This document shows positions 35,516 through 43,196 of a stretch of DNA of 64,000 bases, one piece after another. The stretch's first letter is position 1; every line of letters begins with the position of its first letter. Position numbers and translations under genes: made by a program. The stretch is from Microbacterium oryzae (GTDB taxonomy: Bacteria; Actinomycetota; Actinomycetes; Actinomycetales; Microbacteriaceae): NCBI RefSeq assembly GCF_009735645.1, contig NZ_CP032550.1:62001-126000 (forward strand), in the 5' to 3' direction. Under the pieces are notes generated by a model, which worked only from the letters and a program-made list of their open reading frames with translations, was not told where the DNA came from and ran no database searches.

Positions 35516-38311
35516 ATGCCCGCCGCAGTCCACGCCGTCCTCGTCGCGCGCTCCTCACCGGATGCCGCACCCGCTCTCGAACGCACCCTCGCGGCCATCC
35601 GCTCGCAGCGCCGGCCCGTCGACGCGCTCACGGTGGTCGTGTGCGGCCCGCTCGAGCCGCTCCGCGACCTCGTGTCGTCCTCGGGTGCCGAGGGCATCGT
35701 CGAGGCATCGGCCGCCACGACCTTCGCGGCAGCGGTCGGCTACGCGCTGCGGCGGGTGACGCCCGGCGCCGCGGTGTGGCTGCTCGCACACGACTCGACG
35801 CCCGACGCCGGCGCACTCGCCGCCCTGACGGCCGCCCTCGAGCGCGGTCCCTCGATCGCGATCGCCGCGCCGAAGCTCGTCGACGAGCGCGATGCCGAGC
35901 GCATCGTCTCGCTCGGGCAGAGCATGACCCGGTTCGGGCGCTCCGTCGAGCTCGCCGACGGCGAGTTCGACCAGGGCCAGTACGACGGACTCGACGACGT
36001 GCTGGGCGCGGACGTCCGCGGCGTCCTCGTCCGCGGCGACATCGCCGCCGACCTCGCGCCGGATCCCGCGCTCCTCGGCGCCGACGAGGGCCTCGACATG
36101 GGCGTGCGCGCACATCTCGCCGGCCGTCGCGTGGCGCTCGTGCCGCGTGCGCGCATCGCGGTTCCGCCCCCGCATCGGACGCGAATGGCCGATGACTACC
36201 GCGAGCGCCTCGCGCAGCTGCACCGCCGGCTCGCCTACGCGCCGGCATGGGCCGTCGTGCTGCACTGGCTCTCGTTCCTGCCGCTGGCGCTGTGGAAGAC
36301 CGTCGTCCAGCTCATCGCCAAGGCGCCGGCGTTCGTGCCCGCGGAGTGGGCGGCCGCCGTCGTCGCGATGGTGCGCGTGGGGGCGGTCGCGCGCTCGCGT
36401 CGTCGCATCCGTCGCATCCGCAGCCGCTCCTGGGCGAGCGTCGAGGCGCTCCGCGTGACGCGCGCGGACCTGCGCGAGCGCCACGACCCGCACCACGCGC
36501 CCCGCGTGCGCAGCGAGCTGCGGTTCTTCTCGGGCGGCGGGGCGTGGGCCGTGCTCGCCGCCGGCCTCGTGAGCGTCGTGGCGTTCCTCGCGCTGCTGTC
36601 GTGGCCGGGGGTCGCGGGCGGCGCGCTCCTGCCGCTGCAGCGCACGGTCTCGGGGCTCTGGTCGGAGGCCGCGTACGGCCGCCGCGAGGTCGGGCTGCAC
36701 GTCGTGTCGGCGGCCGACCCGTTCGCCGGCGTCACGGCGCTCCTCGGGTCGCTCTGGCCGGGGAGCCCGTCCTTCGCGCTCCTCGTGCTGTGGCTGCTGG
36801 CCCTGCCGCTGGCCGTGCTGGGCGCGTGGTTCGCCGCCACGCGGGTCACGCCGCGCGCGGGCGTCCGCGTCGTCATGGCCCTCCTGTGGGCGTTCGCGCC
36901 GAGCTTCCTCTCGGCCCTCGTCGATCCCCGCCCCGCCTCGGTCATCGCGCACCTCCTGCTGCCCTGGCTGCTGTTCGCCGGCGCCGCCGCCCACCGCTCG
37001 TGGGGAGCAGCAGGCAGCGCCTCGCTGCTGCTCGCCGCCGTCCTCGCGTGCGCCCCGTCGCTCGCCCCCGCGCTCGTCGTGGTGTGGGCGATCGCGCTCG
37101 TGCTGACCTTTGTGCGCCGCCCGCGCGCCATCGCCCGCGTGGTGTGGACGGTCGTGCCCGCCGTCGTGCTGTCGCTCCCCGTCGTCCTCGCGCAGGTCGG
37201 CCGCGGCACGCCGTGGGCGCTGCTCGCCGACCCGGGCCGGCCCTGGGCTGCTCCCGCGATCGCCGCGGAGGAGCGGTGGCGGGTCGCGCTCGGCTTCCCG
37301 ACCCCCGACCCGGGCGGCTGGGGCGCGTTCCTCACCGGCTTCGGACTCCCGGCATCGACCTGGTGGGTCCCGCTGCTGCTCGCGCCGGTCGTGCTCGCGG
37401 CGCTCATCGCGCCGCTGACGCGGCGGTGGCGGATGGGCACGGCGATGGTCGTGCTCGCGGCTCTCGGACTCGTGTCGGCCGTGGCGGTCGTCTCGCTGCA
37501 GCCCGCCTGGGTGCAGTCGACCCCCGTGGCGGTGTGGCCGGGGTCCGCTCTCAGCCTCGGGTGGCTGGGGCTCGTCGCCGCGGCGGCGATCGCCCTCGAC
37601 GTCGGCCTCGCCCGGCGCGGACTGCGCGCGGCGGTCGCCGTCGTCGCCCTCGTCGGCGTCTGCGCGGCCGCCGTGCCGGCGCTCACCGCCGTGCATCGCG
37701 GGCAGTCGGAGCTGCGAAGCGGCGGTGACACCACCCTGCCCGCCTACGTCTCCGCTCAGGCGGCGATCGTGGACGACCTCGCCACCCTCGTCCTCAGCCC
37801 GCAGGCCGACGGCGGACTCGCGGCGTCGCTGGTGTGGGGTCCGAGCGAGACGCTCGGCGGGCAGTCCACGCTGCAGTCCACGCAGCCCGCGGTCTCCGAC
37901 GACGACGTGCGGGTCGCGGAGATGTCCACCGACCTCGTCTCCGGAGCGGCCGGCGACATCGCCGGACGGCTCGCCGACGAGGGCATCGCGTTCGTCCTCC
38001 TCGCCGCCGACGGCGAGGACGCCCATCCCGCACGTGCCCTGCGGCTCGCGGCGACCACCGCGATCGACCAGCGCGGCGGTCTGGTGCGGGTGGGGGAGAC
38101 GCCGCGCGGCGTGCTGTGGAGCGTCGACGCCGAGCGCTCGCCGCGCGCGCCGCTGTCGGCAGACGACCAGGCCACCGCCCGTGCCATCGCACTGGCGCAG
38201 CTCATCGCCGTGGCGGTCGCGCTGCTGCTCGCGGTGCCGACGCCGATCTCGCATCGTGCGGCACGGCGCAAGCCCCGGGTCATCGGCGCGGGATTCGAGG
38301 AGGCGAGATGA
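35516..38311 (+). CDS. Glycosyltransferase 2-like protein with large membrane domain
   Basis: 931-residue protein. Residues 1-220 resemble a GT2 domain: VHAVLVARSSPDAAPALERT, LLAHDSTPDAGALAAL (metal-site position, where the usual DDS reads HDS), and GADEGLDMGVRAHLAGRR as the acceptor ED-like motif. A helix near 240-265 follows, then an Arg-rich cytoplasmic stretch (SRRRIRRIRSRSW) and about ten membrane helices from 335 to 735; a periplasmic portion precedes one last helix near 890. The family is commonly found between whiB and DUF5719 in Micrococcales. It overlaps the DUF5719 gene by 4 bases. Because the first Asp of the metal site is absent, catalytic activity is uncertain. Confidence 0.78.
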   Translation: MPAAVHAVLVARSSPDAAPALERTLAAIRSQRRPVDALTVVVCGPLEPLRDLVSSSGAEGIVEASAATTFAAAVGYALRRVTPGAAVWLLAHDSTPDAGALAALTAALERGPSIAIAAPKLVDERDAERIVSLGQSMTRFGRSVELADGEFDQGQYDGLDDVLGADVRGVLVRGDIAADLAPDPALLGADEGLDMGVRAHLAGRRVALVPRARIAVPPPHRTRMADDYRERLAQLHRRLAYAPAWAVVLHWLSFLPLALWKTVVQLIAKAPAFVPAEWAAAVVAMVRVGAVARSRRRIRRIRSRSWASVEALRVTRADLRERHDPHHAPRVRSELRFFSGGGAWAVLAAGLVSVVAFLALLSWPGVAGGALLPLQRTVSGLWSEAAYGRREVGLHVVSAADPFAGVTALLGSLWPGSPSFALLVLWLLALPLAVLGAWFAATRVTPRAGVRVVMALLWAFAPSFLSALVDPRPASVIAHLLLPWLLFAGAAAHRSWGAAGSASLLLAAVLACAPSLAPALVVVWAIALVLTFVRRPRAIARVVWTVVPAVVLSLPVVLAQVGRGTPWALLADPGRPWAAPAIAAEERWRVALGFPTPDPGGWGAFLTGFGLPASTWWVPLLLAPVVLAALIAPLTRRWRMGTAMVVLAALGLVSAVAVVSLQPAWVQSTPVAVWPGSALSLGWLGLVAAAAIALDVGLARRGLRAAVAVVALVGVCAAAVPALTAVHRGQSELRSGGDTTLPAYVSAQAAIVDDLATLVLSPQADGGLAASLVWGPSETLGGQSTLQSTQPAVSDDDVRVAEMSTDLVSGAAGDIAGRLADEGIAFVLLAADGEDAHPARALRLAATTAIDQRGGLVRVGETPRGVLWSVDAERSPRAPLSADDQATARAIALAQLIAVAVALLLAVPTPISHRAARRKPRVIGAGFEEAR

Positions 38312-39684
38312 GCAGGGCGACGGCATCGGCGCGCATCGTCATCGGAGCGGTCGTCTCGGCGGCCGCCGTGGCCGCGGTCGTCGGCGCGGGCGCGGCGCCG
38401 TGGCCCGCTGTCGGCACCGCTGCGCCCTCGACCGACGTGCTTCCGGCACCGGCCGAGGTGCTGCTCGCGTGCGACGGACCGCTGCTGGCGCTCGCGCGCT
38501 CCGCGGAGGACGCCGCGGGGGTGAGCGCGGCCGCGGACGCCGCCGTGGTCTCCGGCGACGCCGCCGGCGAGCCTCTCGAGCAGGGAGAGCTGACGCTCTC
38601 CGGCGTCGCCGACGCGACGGCGCCGCTGTTCCGCCGCTCCCCGGAGGGGCGCGAGTCCGTCCCCGCGGCCGCCGCCTCGTCCGTCACCGCGCGCGACATG
38701 GACCTGGGCGGATTCGCGGCGTCGGAGTGCCGGGCCCCGCAGATGGAGTCCTGGATCGTCGGCGGCGACGTCGCGACCGGGACCACGGGCATCCTGCTCG
38801 TGGCGAACCCGACCGACGCCAATGCGGTCGTGTCCCTCGACGTGTTCGGCGTCGAGGGGGTCACCACCCCCGCGGGCGCCGATGCCATCGCCATCCCCGC
38901 CGGCGCCCAGGTGCCCATCCCGCTGGCCGGCATCGCCGGCGGGGAGGAGGCGCCCGCCGTGCGGGTCACCGCGGTCGGCTCGCCCGTGCGCGTCACTCTC
39001 CAGTCCAGCATCGTGCGCACGCTCGAGCCCGGAGGCATCGACCTGCAGCCCGCGGTCGCGCCGGCGGCGACGCAGGTCGTCCCGGGTGTGAACGTCACGC
39101 CCGAGGCGAGCGAGGGGGAGAACTCCTCCGGGCTCATCCGGCTGCTGTCCACGTCGGATGCCACGGCGACGGTCACCGTGCTGCCGGAGGGCGGCGGGGT
39201 GCCGGTCCGCGCCCCCGAGCAGGTCGCCCTGACCGCCGATCAGCCGAAGTCCGCCGACCTCGGCGGCCTCCCCGCCGGCCGGTACACCGTGCTCGTCGAC
39301 GCCGACCAGCCCGTCGTCGCCGCCGCGTGGCAGGCGACGGGCTTCGGACCCGGTTCCGACTACGCCTGGTACGCCGCGGCGCCGCCGGTCGAGCGCGCCA
39401 CGCTGTTCGCGGCGCCCGACGGCCCCAACCCGCGCGTGAGCGTCTACAACCCGGGCGACGAGGCGGCCACGGTCGCCGTCTCCGGCGACGACGGAGAGCA
39501 GTCGCTGGAGGTGGGCGCCCACGCCTTCGCCTCGGTGGCGCTTCCCGGCAGCGGGCTCTACACGCTCGACCCGGGCGGCTCCGCGGTCCATGCGCTGCTC
39601 GGCTTCGAGGGCGGCAGCGTGCTCGCGGCGCTGCCCATCACGCAGGACGCGTCGACGCCGCAGCCGCTCACCGTCTACCCCTGA
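38308..39684 (+). CDS. DUF5719-family secreted or membrane-anchored protein
   Basis: 458-residue protein with a signal-anchor helix at about 10-30 (ARIVIGAVVSAAAVAAVVGAG), followed by an extracytoplasmic, beta-strand-rich domain with repeats of the type ILLVANPTDANAVVSLDVFG and ENSSGLIRLLSTSDATATVT. Two cysteines in the first half (VLLACDGPLL, SECRAPQM) could form a disulfide. The ATG overlaps the upstream stop (ATGA) and has GAGGAGG just before. Its coupling to the GT2-membrane protein suggests the two work as a pair at the cell surface, the role unknown. Confidence 0.8.
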   Translation: MSRATASARIVIGAVVSAAAVAAVVGAGAAPWPAVGTAAPSTDVLPAPAEVLLACDGPLLALARSAEDAAGVSAAADAAVVSGDAAGEPLEQGELTLSGVADATAPLFRRSPEGRESVPAAAASSVTARDMDLGGFAASECRAPQMESWIVGGDVATGTTGILLVANPTDANAVVSLDVFGVEGVTTPAGADAIAIPAGAQVPIPLAGIAGGEEAPAVRVTAVGSPVRVTLQSSIVRTLEPGGIDLQPAVAPAATQVVPGVNVTPEASEGENSSGLIRLLSTSDATATVTVLPEGGGVPVRAPEQVALTADQPKSADLGGLPAGRYTVLVDADQPVVAAAWQATGFGPGSDYAWYAAAPPVERATLFAAPDGPNPRVSVYNPGDEAATVAVSGDDGEQSLEVGAHAFASVALPGSGLYTLDPGGSAVHALLGFEGGSVLAALPITQDASTPQPLTVYP

Positions 39685-39692
39685 CCGGTTCG

Positions 39693-39769
39693 CCCCGTCC
39701 GCGAGACCTCACCGCGCGCGCGAGACCGCATGCGCCCGCCGAGGTCTCGCGACGGGGTCGAGGTCTCGC
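39693..39769. terminator. Hairpin built from GCGAGACCTC repeats between convergent genes
   Basis: CCCCGTC plus GCGAGACCTC (39693-39699, 39701-39710) pairs with GAGGTCTCGCGACGGGG (39741-39757), 17 pairs with one bulged C. A partial forward copy GCGAGACC is at 39720-39727 and a second inverted copy GAGGTCTCGC at 39760-39769. It fills the gap between the DUF5719 stop and the convergent stop at 39772, so it is probably a bidirectional terminator. Confidence 0.65.
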
Positions 39770-39771
39770 GG

Positions 39772-40230
39772 TCAGTACCAGCGGTAGCGGTCGGGGGCGA
39801 GGTCCCACGGGTCGCGGTCGAGGTAGTCGGCGGCCGCGCGGAACACGGCGCCCTCCACGACGATGCGCCGGTGGTAGTCGTCGGCCCGGGCGAGTCCGAT
39901 CGCGCCGTGGACGCGGCTGAGCCGCTCCACCGGGATCCGGAACAGGATGATCCGCCGCGCGGTGCGGTCGATGCGCCAGCGGGGGATGCCGTCCTCCGAC
40001 GGCTCGACCGGGAGCCCCGCGATCTCGAAGCTCACGTCGCGCAGCTCCGGCCAGGCGCTGCGGAGGTACTCCGCCGCGGAGCCGACGGCCACGTCGAACC
40101 GCTCGTAGCGGGTGTCGACGGGCGGCAGCGGCGGGCGCACGATCGAGCTGCGGCCCGCGCGTCCGTGCCGGCCGTGCCGTGCGGTCGCGCGAGGCGGCGC
40201 CGGGCGCGGCGGGCGGTTCCACCACTTCAT
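39772..40230 (-). CDS. Zincin_1/metallopeptidase-like family protein (Rv3259-type), HExxH not evident
   Basis: 152 residues. After an Arg/Pro-rich tail the domain runs from TRYERFDVAVGSAAEYLR to the C-terminus, with RRIILFRIPVERLSR as in Rv3259-type proteins next to whiB2 and DUF3499 genes. In homologues I recall an HE pair in the final helix; here that helix reads RRIVVEGAVFRAAADYLD, so no HExxH zinc motif is seen and peptidase activity is doubtful. ATG 40230 is preceded at 6 bases by TAAGCT, hence leaderless. It is divergent from the DUF3499 gene with 68 bases between. Confidence 0.75.
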   Translation of the reverse strand: MKWWNRPPRPAPPRATARHGRHGRAGRSSIVRPPLPPVDTRYERFDVAVGSAAEYLRSAWPELRDVSFEIAGLPVEPSEDGIPRWRIDRTARRIILFRIPVERLSRVHGAIGLARADDYHRRIVVEGAVFRAAADYLDRDPWDLAPDRYRWY

Positions 40231-40236
40231 GGCTCC

Positions 40237-40242
40237 AGCTTA
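40237..40242 (-). promoter_or_regulatory. -10 box for leaderless Zincin_1-like gene
   Basis: TAAGCT on the minus strand, six bases before ATG 40230. No ribosome-binding site. Confidence 0.6.
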
Positions 40243-40285
40243 CGGCGCTGCTGCGCGTCGTCGCGGTGCGCGAGCCGCTCGTCGG

Positions 40286-40291
40286 TAGGCT
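40286..40291 (+). promoter_or_regulatory. -10 box for leaderless DUF3499 gene
   Basis: TAGGCT, seven bases before ATG 40299. No Shine-Dalgarno site between. Confidence 0.62.
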
Positions 40292-40298
40292 GATCCGG

Positions 40299-40505
40299 AT
40301 GCGCGAGAGACTGTGCTCCAAGGTGGGCTGCGCCCGCGAGGCCGTGACGACCATGACCTACGACTACGCGGACCAGATGGCCGCGGTGGGCCCGCTCGGC
40401 GCGGGGGACGACCCCCACGCCCACGACCTGTGCGCGCTGCACACCGAGCGCCTGTCGGTGCCGCAGGGATGGGTCGTCGTCCGGCACGAGACGCTCCGCG
40501 CCTGA
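40299..40505 (+). CDS. DUF3499 family small protein
   Basis: 68-residue protein homologous to the DUF3499 proteins found beside whiB2 in Actinobacteria (Rv3258c type). Cysteines at LCSKVGCAREAV (6 and 11) and DLCALHTERL near the middle look like a small metal-binding knuckle. It ends PQGWVVVRHE. The function of the family is unknown. The ATG is preceded at 7 bases by TAGGCT, so the mRNA is expected to be leaderless. It ends 3 bases before the stop of the convergent SpoIIM gene. Confidence 0.85.
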   Translation: MRERLCSKVGCAREAVTTMTYDYADQMAAVGPLGAGDDPHAHDLCALHTERLSVPQGWVVVRHETLRA

Positions 40506-40508
40506 CGC

Positions 40509-41504
40509 TCAGCCGGCGACGAGTCTCGCCGTGCCCGCCTCGTACTCGGTGAGCCCGCCGGTCTCGCCCGCGCGCACCGCGCGCCGCCCCTGGACGAGCA
40601 TGTAGGTCAGGAAGACCGCCAGCGCCGCGGCACCGATGCCGATCTTCACCCACCACGGCCAGGGCTGACCGGTCACGAACCCCTCCACGGCGCCCGCCAG
40701 CGCGAGCGCGAGCACGAGACCGACCGCGATCGTCGCAAGCGAGAGACCGGCGTCGGCGAGGGCCGCCGACCGCGTGCGCGGACCGGGCGCGACGAGCGCC
40801 CAGAAGATGTGGAATCCGGCGGCGCCCGCCACGAAGATGCACGTCATCTCGAGCAGCCCGTGCGGAAGGATGTACAGCACGAAGACCTCGCCGCGGTCGA
40901 AGGCGAACATGACGGCCGCTGCGATCCCGAGGCTCACCGCGTTCTGCACGAGAACGTACGCGGGGAAGACGCCGGTGACGCCGAACAGGACGCACTGGGC
41001 GGCGATCCAGGCGTTGTTGGTCCAGACGGTCCCCGCGAAGACCGCCGCGGGGTTCTCGGTGTAATAGCCCGCGAACTGCTCGTCGGCGTAGTGCTCCAGC
41101 TGCGCGGCGGGGCCGAGCGACGCGACGAGGGCGGGATCGCGCGACACCCACGACGCCACGAGCGCCACCACGCCGACGAACACCGCGGCGATGCCGAGCG
41201 TCGTCCAGCGCACCCGATGCAGGGCGGCCGGCAGCTGCCAGACCAGGAACCGCCCCAGCGCGCGCAGGGCGCCGTCGGGCGTCCCCGTCAGGCGCAGGCG
41301 CGCCCGCGAGAGGATGGCCGAGACGTGGTCGCCCTGCGGCGTGCGCCCCGCGGTGGTCTTGATGTCCGCGAGATCGGCCGACGCGGCCTGATAGCGCGCG
41401 ACGAACTCGTCGACCTCCGGCCCGGTGAGCCGGCGGCGGCGGGAGAGCTCGTCCAGGCGCGCCCACTCCGGGGAGCGAGCGGCCGTGAGGGCGTCGAGGT
41501 CCAC
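40509..41504 (-). CDS. SpoIIM/DUF95 family membrane protein
   Basis: 331-residue protein with a cytoplasmic N-terminal helical region (ALTAARSPEWARLDELSRRR) and about six membrane helices from residue 100 on. FAGYYTENPAAVFAGTVWTN and LPHGLLEMTCIFVAGAAGFH are the conserved blocks of stage II sporulation protein M relatives in non-sporulating bacteria. It usually accompanies RDD, DUF58, MoxR and DUF4350/DUF4129 genes, probably acting with them in envelope assembly or membrane protein quality control. The GTG at 41504 is chosen, giving the usual DLDALTAAR start and lying 7 bases after TACAGT; the ATG 6 codons upstream would overlap the divergent gene. Confidence 0.88.
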   Translation of the reverse strand: MDLDALTAARSPEWARLDELSRRRRLTGPEVDEFVARYQAASADLADIKTTAGRTPQGDHVSAILSRARLRLTGTPDGALRALGRFLVWQLPAALHRVRWTTLGIAAVFVGVVALVASWVSRDPALVASLGPAAQLEHYADEQFAGYYTENPAAVFAGTVWTNNAWIAAQCVLFGVTGVFPAYVLVQNAVSLGIAAAVMFAFDRGEVFVLYILPHGLLEMTCIFVAGAAGFHIFWALVAPGPRTRSAALADAGLSLATIAVGLVLALALAGAVEGFVTGQPWPWWVKIGIGAAALAVFLTYMLVQGRRAVRAGETGGLTEYEAGTARLVAG

Positions 41505-41508
41505 CTGG

Positions 41509-41517
41509 TTAACTGTA
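41509..41517. promoter_or_regulatory. Overlapping divergent -10 boxes of the SpoIIM and RDD genes
   Basis: Only 16 bases separate the start codons at 41504 (minus) and 41521 (plus). On the minus strand TACAGT (41517-41512) is 7 bases before GTG; on the plus strand TTAACT (41509-41514) is 6 bases before ATG. The boxes share three bases, so the two leaderless promoters should exclude each other when occupied. Confidence 0.55.
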
Positions 41518-41520
41518 CGC

Positions 41521-42324
41521 ATGTCGACGCCATCCGCCGCGGCGATCCGCGACGACGAGGTGCTCACCGGCGAGGCCGTGGCGCTCGACGTTCAGCCCGT
41601 CGGGGTGCTGCTGCGGGCGGCCGGCGCCCTCATCGACATCGCCGTGTCCGCCGCCCTGTTCCTGCTGTTCGCCCTCGCCATGACGAGCCTCGTCGACGCG
41701 GGCGCGCTGGAGGAGACCGCGCTGCAGATCGCGCTCGTGGTGATGATCGTCCTCCTGCTGGTCGTCCTCCCCACCACGGTGGAGACGCTCACGCGCGGCC
41801 GCAGTCTCGGCAAGCTCGCCGTCGGCGGCCGCATCGTCCGTGCCGACGGCGGCGCCATCGGCTTCCGGCACGCGCTGATCCGCGCGCTCCTCGGCGTCTT
41901 CGAGACGTACCTCACCGTCGGGGGCACGGCCCTGCTCGTCGGCATCTTCACCCCGCGCGGGCAGCGCCTGGGCGACCTCGTCGCCGGCACGTACAGCGAG
42001 CGGACCCGCACGCCGCCGCTGCCGCCGGTGGACTTCGCGCTGCCGCCCGGCATGGAGCCGTGGGCGGCGGTGGCGGATGTGGCCCGGATGCCCGACCGCC
42101 TCGCGCGACGGCTCTCGCGCTTCGTCACGGGGGCGGCGCGGATGCATCCCGGGTCGCGAGAGGCCCTGGCCGCGGAGCTCCTCGGCGAGCTCGCGCCGTA
42201 CGTCGCGCCGCTCCCCGCGGCGCCGCCGGAGATCGCCGTCCGAGCGGTGGTCGCCGTTCGCCGCGCACGGGAGCTGCGCGCTCTGCGGCTCCGCGACGAG
42301 CGGGTCGCCCGCCTGCTGCGCTGA
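41521..42324 (+). CDS. RDD family membrane protein
   Basis: 267-residue protein with three predicted membrane helices in residues 25-150 and a soluble C-terminal tail. GVLLRAAGALIDIAVSAALF is the RDD domain start (R-x-x-A-x-x-I-D), and GRSLGKLAVGGRIVRADGG followed by RALLGVFETY matches the second conserved region. The tail (about 155-267) is Arg/Pro-rich. It is divergent from the SpoIIM gene, with which it belongs to the MoxR-DUF58 cluster. The ATG lies 6 bases after TTAACT. It ends only 3 bases before the convergent aquaporin stop. Confidence 0.88.
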   Translation: MSTPSAAAIRDDEVLTGEAVALDVQPVGVLLRAAGALIDIAVSAALFLLFALAMTSLVDAGALEETALQIALVVMIVLLLVVLPTTVETLTRGRSLGKLAVGGRIVRADGGAIGFRHALIRALLGVFETYLTVGGTALLVGIFTPRGQRLGDLVAGTYSERTRTPPLPPVDFALPPGMEPWAAVADVARMPDRLARRLSRFVTGAARMHPGSREALAAELLGELAPYVAPLPAAPPEIAVRAVVAVRRARELRALRLRDERVARLLR

Positions 42325-42327
42325 CGG

Positions 42328-43047
42328 TCAGGTTGCGGCAGCGCCGCGTCGCGCGAGCCCGGCGGCGAGAGCGCCGACGAGCGGGAGCACCGCGAACACC
42401 CAGACCTGCGCCAGCGCGTCGGCGCCGCCGTACACGGCCGTCGCGATGGCCGTCGCCGGGTTGACGAGGCCCCCGTCGACGGGGGCGGCGACGAGATGGA
42501 TGGCCGTGAGCGCGGCTCCGACGGCGCTCGCGTGCCGCGCGCCGTCGCCGAGGAAGACGAGCGCAAGCAGCGCGGCCAGCACGAGCTCCACGATGACGGC
42601 CGCCGGCAGATCGAACCCCGCGGCGGAGCGCGCGCCCCACCCCGCGCTCGCGAAGCCGCCGTTCTGAGCGGTCTCCAGCCATCCGACCGCGCCGAAGAGG
42701 CCCACGAGGACGAGGAGGGTCGTGGCCACCAGCCCGCCGATCGTCTGGACGAGCGCGTAGCGGCCGGCGTCGGACCACCGCAGCCGCCCGGCGGCGGCGA
42801 CGGCCAGCGTCACGGCGGGATTGAGGTGCGCACCCGAGACACGGCCGAACGCGGCCGCCGACGCGAGGTAGGCGAGGCCGAAGGCCGCCGCGACGGCGAG
42901 GTGCACGATCCCGGGCGCGTACGCGCCGGCGGGGTCGGCCAGGTGCGAGGCGAACAGGGCGGTCCCGATGCCGAGGAAGACGAGGAAGAACGTTCCCACG
43001 CCCTCGGCCACGAGGCGCGGAGCGAGGGCGGCAGCGGAATCGGACAT
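42328..43047 (-). CDS. MIP-family aquaporin with altered selectivity filter
   Basis: 239-residue channel with six membrane helices and two NPA half-helices. The first NPA is SGAHLNPAVTL (76-78). The second is GGLVNPATA (196-198), where Thr199 replaces the Arg that almost always follows. Aligned by eye with E. coli AqpZ, Phe57 and His184 (TAIHL) are kept, while the AqpZ Thr and Arg positions become Gly193 and Thr199. The pore should be wider and less cation-repelling than in AqpZ. It is divergent from furA-katG across 149 bases with a FurA-like box, so peroxide permeation is a possible role. The ATG has AGAGGAA about six bases upstream. Confidence 0.88.
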   Translation of the reverse strand: MSDSAAALAPRLVAEGVGTFFLVFLGIGTALFASHLADPAGAYAPGIVHLAVAAAFGLAYLASAAAFGRVSGAHLNPAVTLAVAAAGRLRWSDAGRYALVQTIGGLVATTLLVLVGLFGAVGWLETAQNGGFASAGWGARSAAGFDLPAAVIVELVLAALLALVFLGDGARHASAVGAALTAIHLVAAPVDGGLVNPATAIATAVYGGADALAQVWVFAVLPLVGALAAGLARRGAAAT

Positions 43048-43160
43048 GGCGTTCCTCTCGACGGGCGGCGACCGCATCTCGCCCCGATCGTGGCACAGTC
43101 GACGCTCCGGCCGGGAGAGCGGAGGGGTGCTTCCGGCGGACACGCCGGGCGCGCGTCTTG

Positions 43161-43177
43161 TTTTGAACCATTCAAAA
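43161..43177. promoter_or_regulatory. FurA-like operator
   Basis: TTTTGAA-CCA-TTCAAAA is a perfect 7-base inverted repeat with a 3-base centre, in an AT-rich patch within GC-rich DNA. It overlaps the expected -35 position (TTGAAC, 43163-43168) of the furA promoter, whose -10 is at 43185-43190. Binding of FurA here would repress furA-katG and could also affect the divergent aquaporin gene. Confidence 0.75.
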
Positions 43178-43184
43178 ACAGCCC

Positions 43185-43190
43185 TAGGAT
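43185..43190 (+). promoter_or_regulatory. -10 box for leaderless furA-katG mRNA
   Basis: TAGGAT, six bases before ATG 43197, with TTGAAC 16 bases upstream as -35 inside the operator. The furA start has no ribosome site. Confidence 0.68.
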
Positions 43191-43196
43191 GATGCC

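Noticed and set aside
35516..36200. Alternative plus-strand frame of 229 residues starting at 35506
   Set aside because: Arg-rich shadow; the frame at 35516 carries the continuous 931-residue protein.
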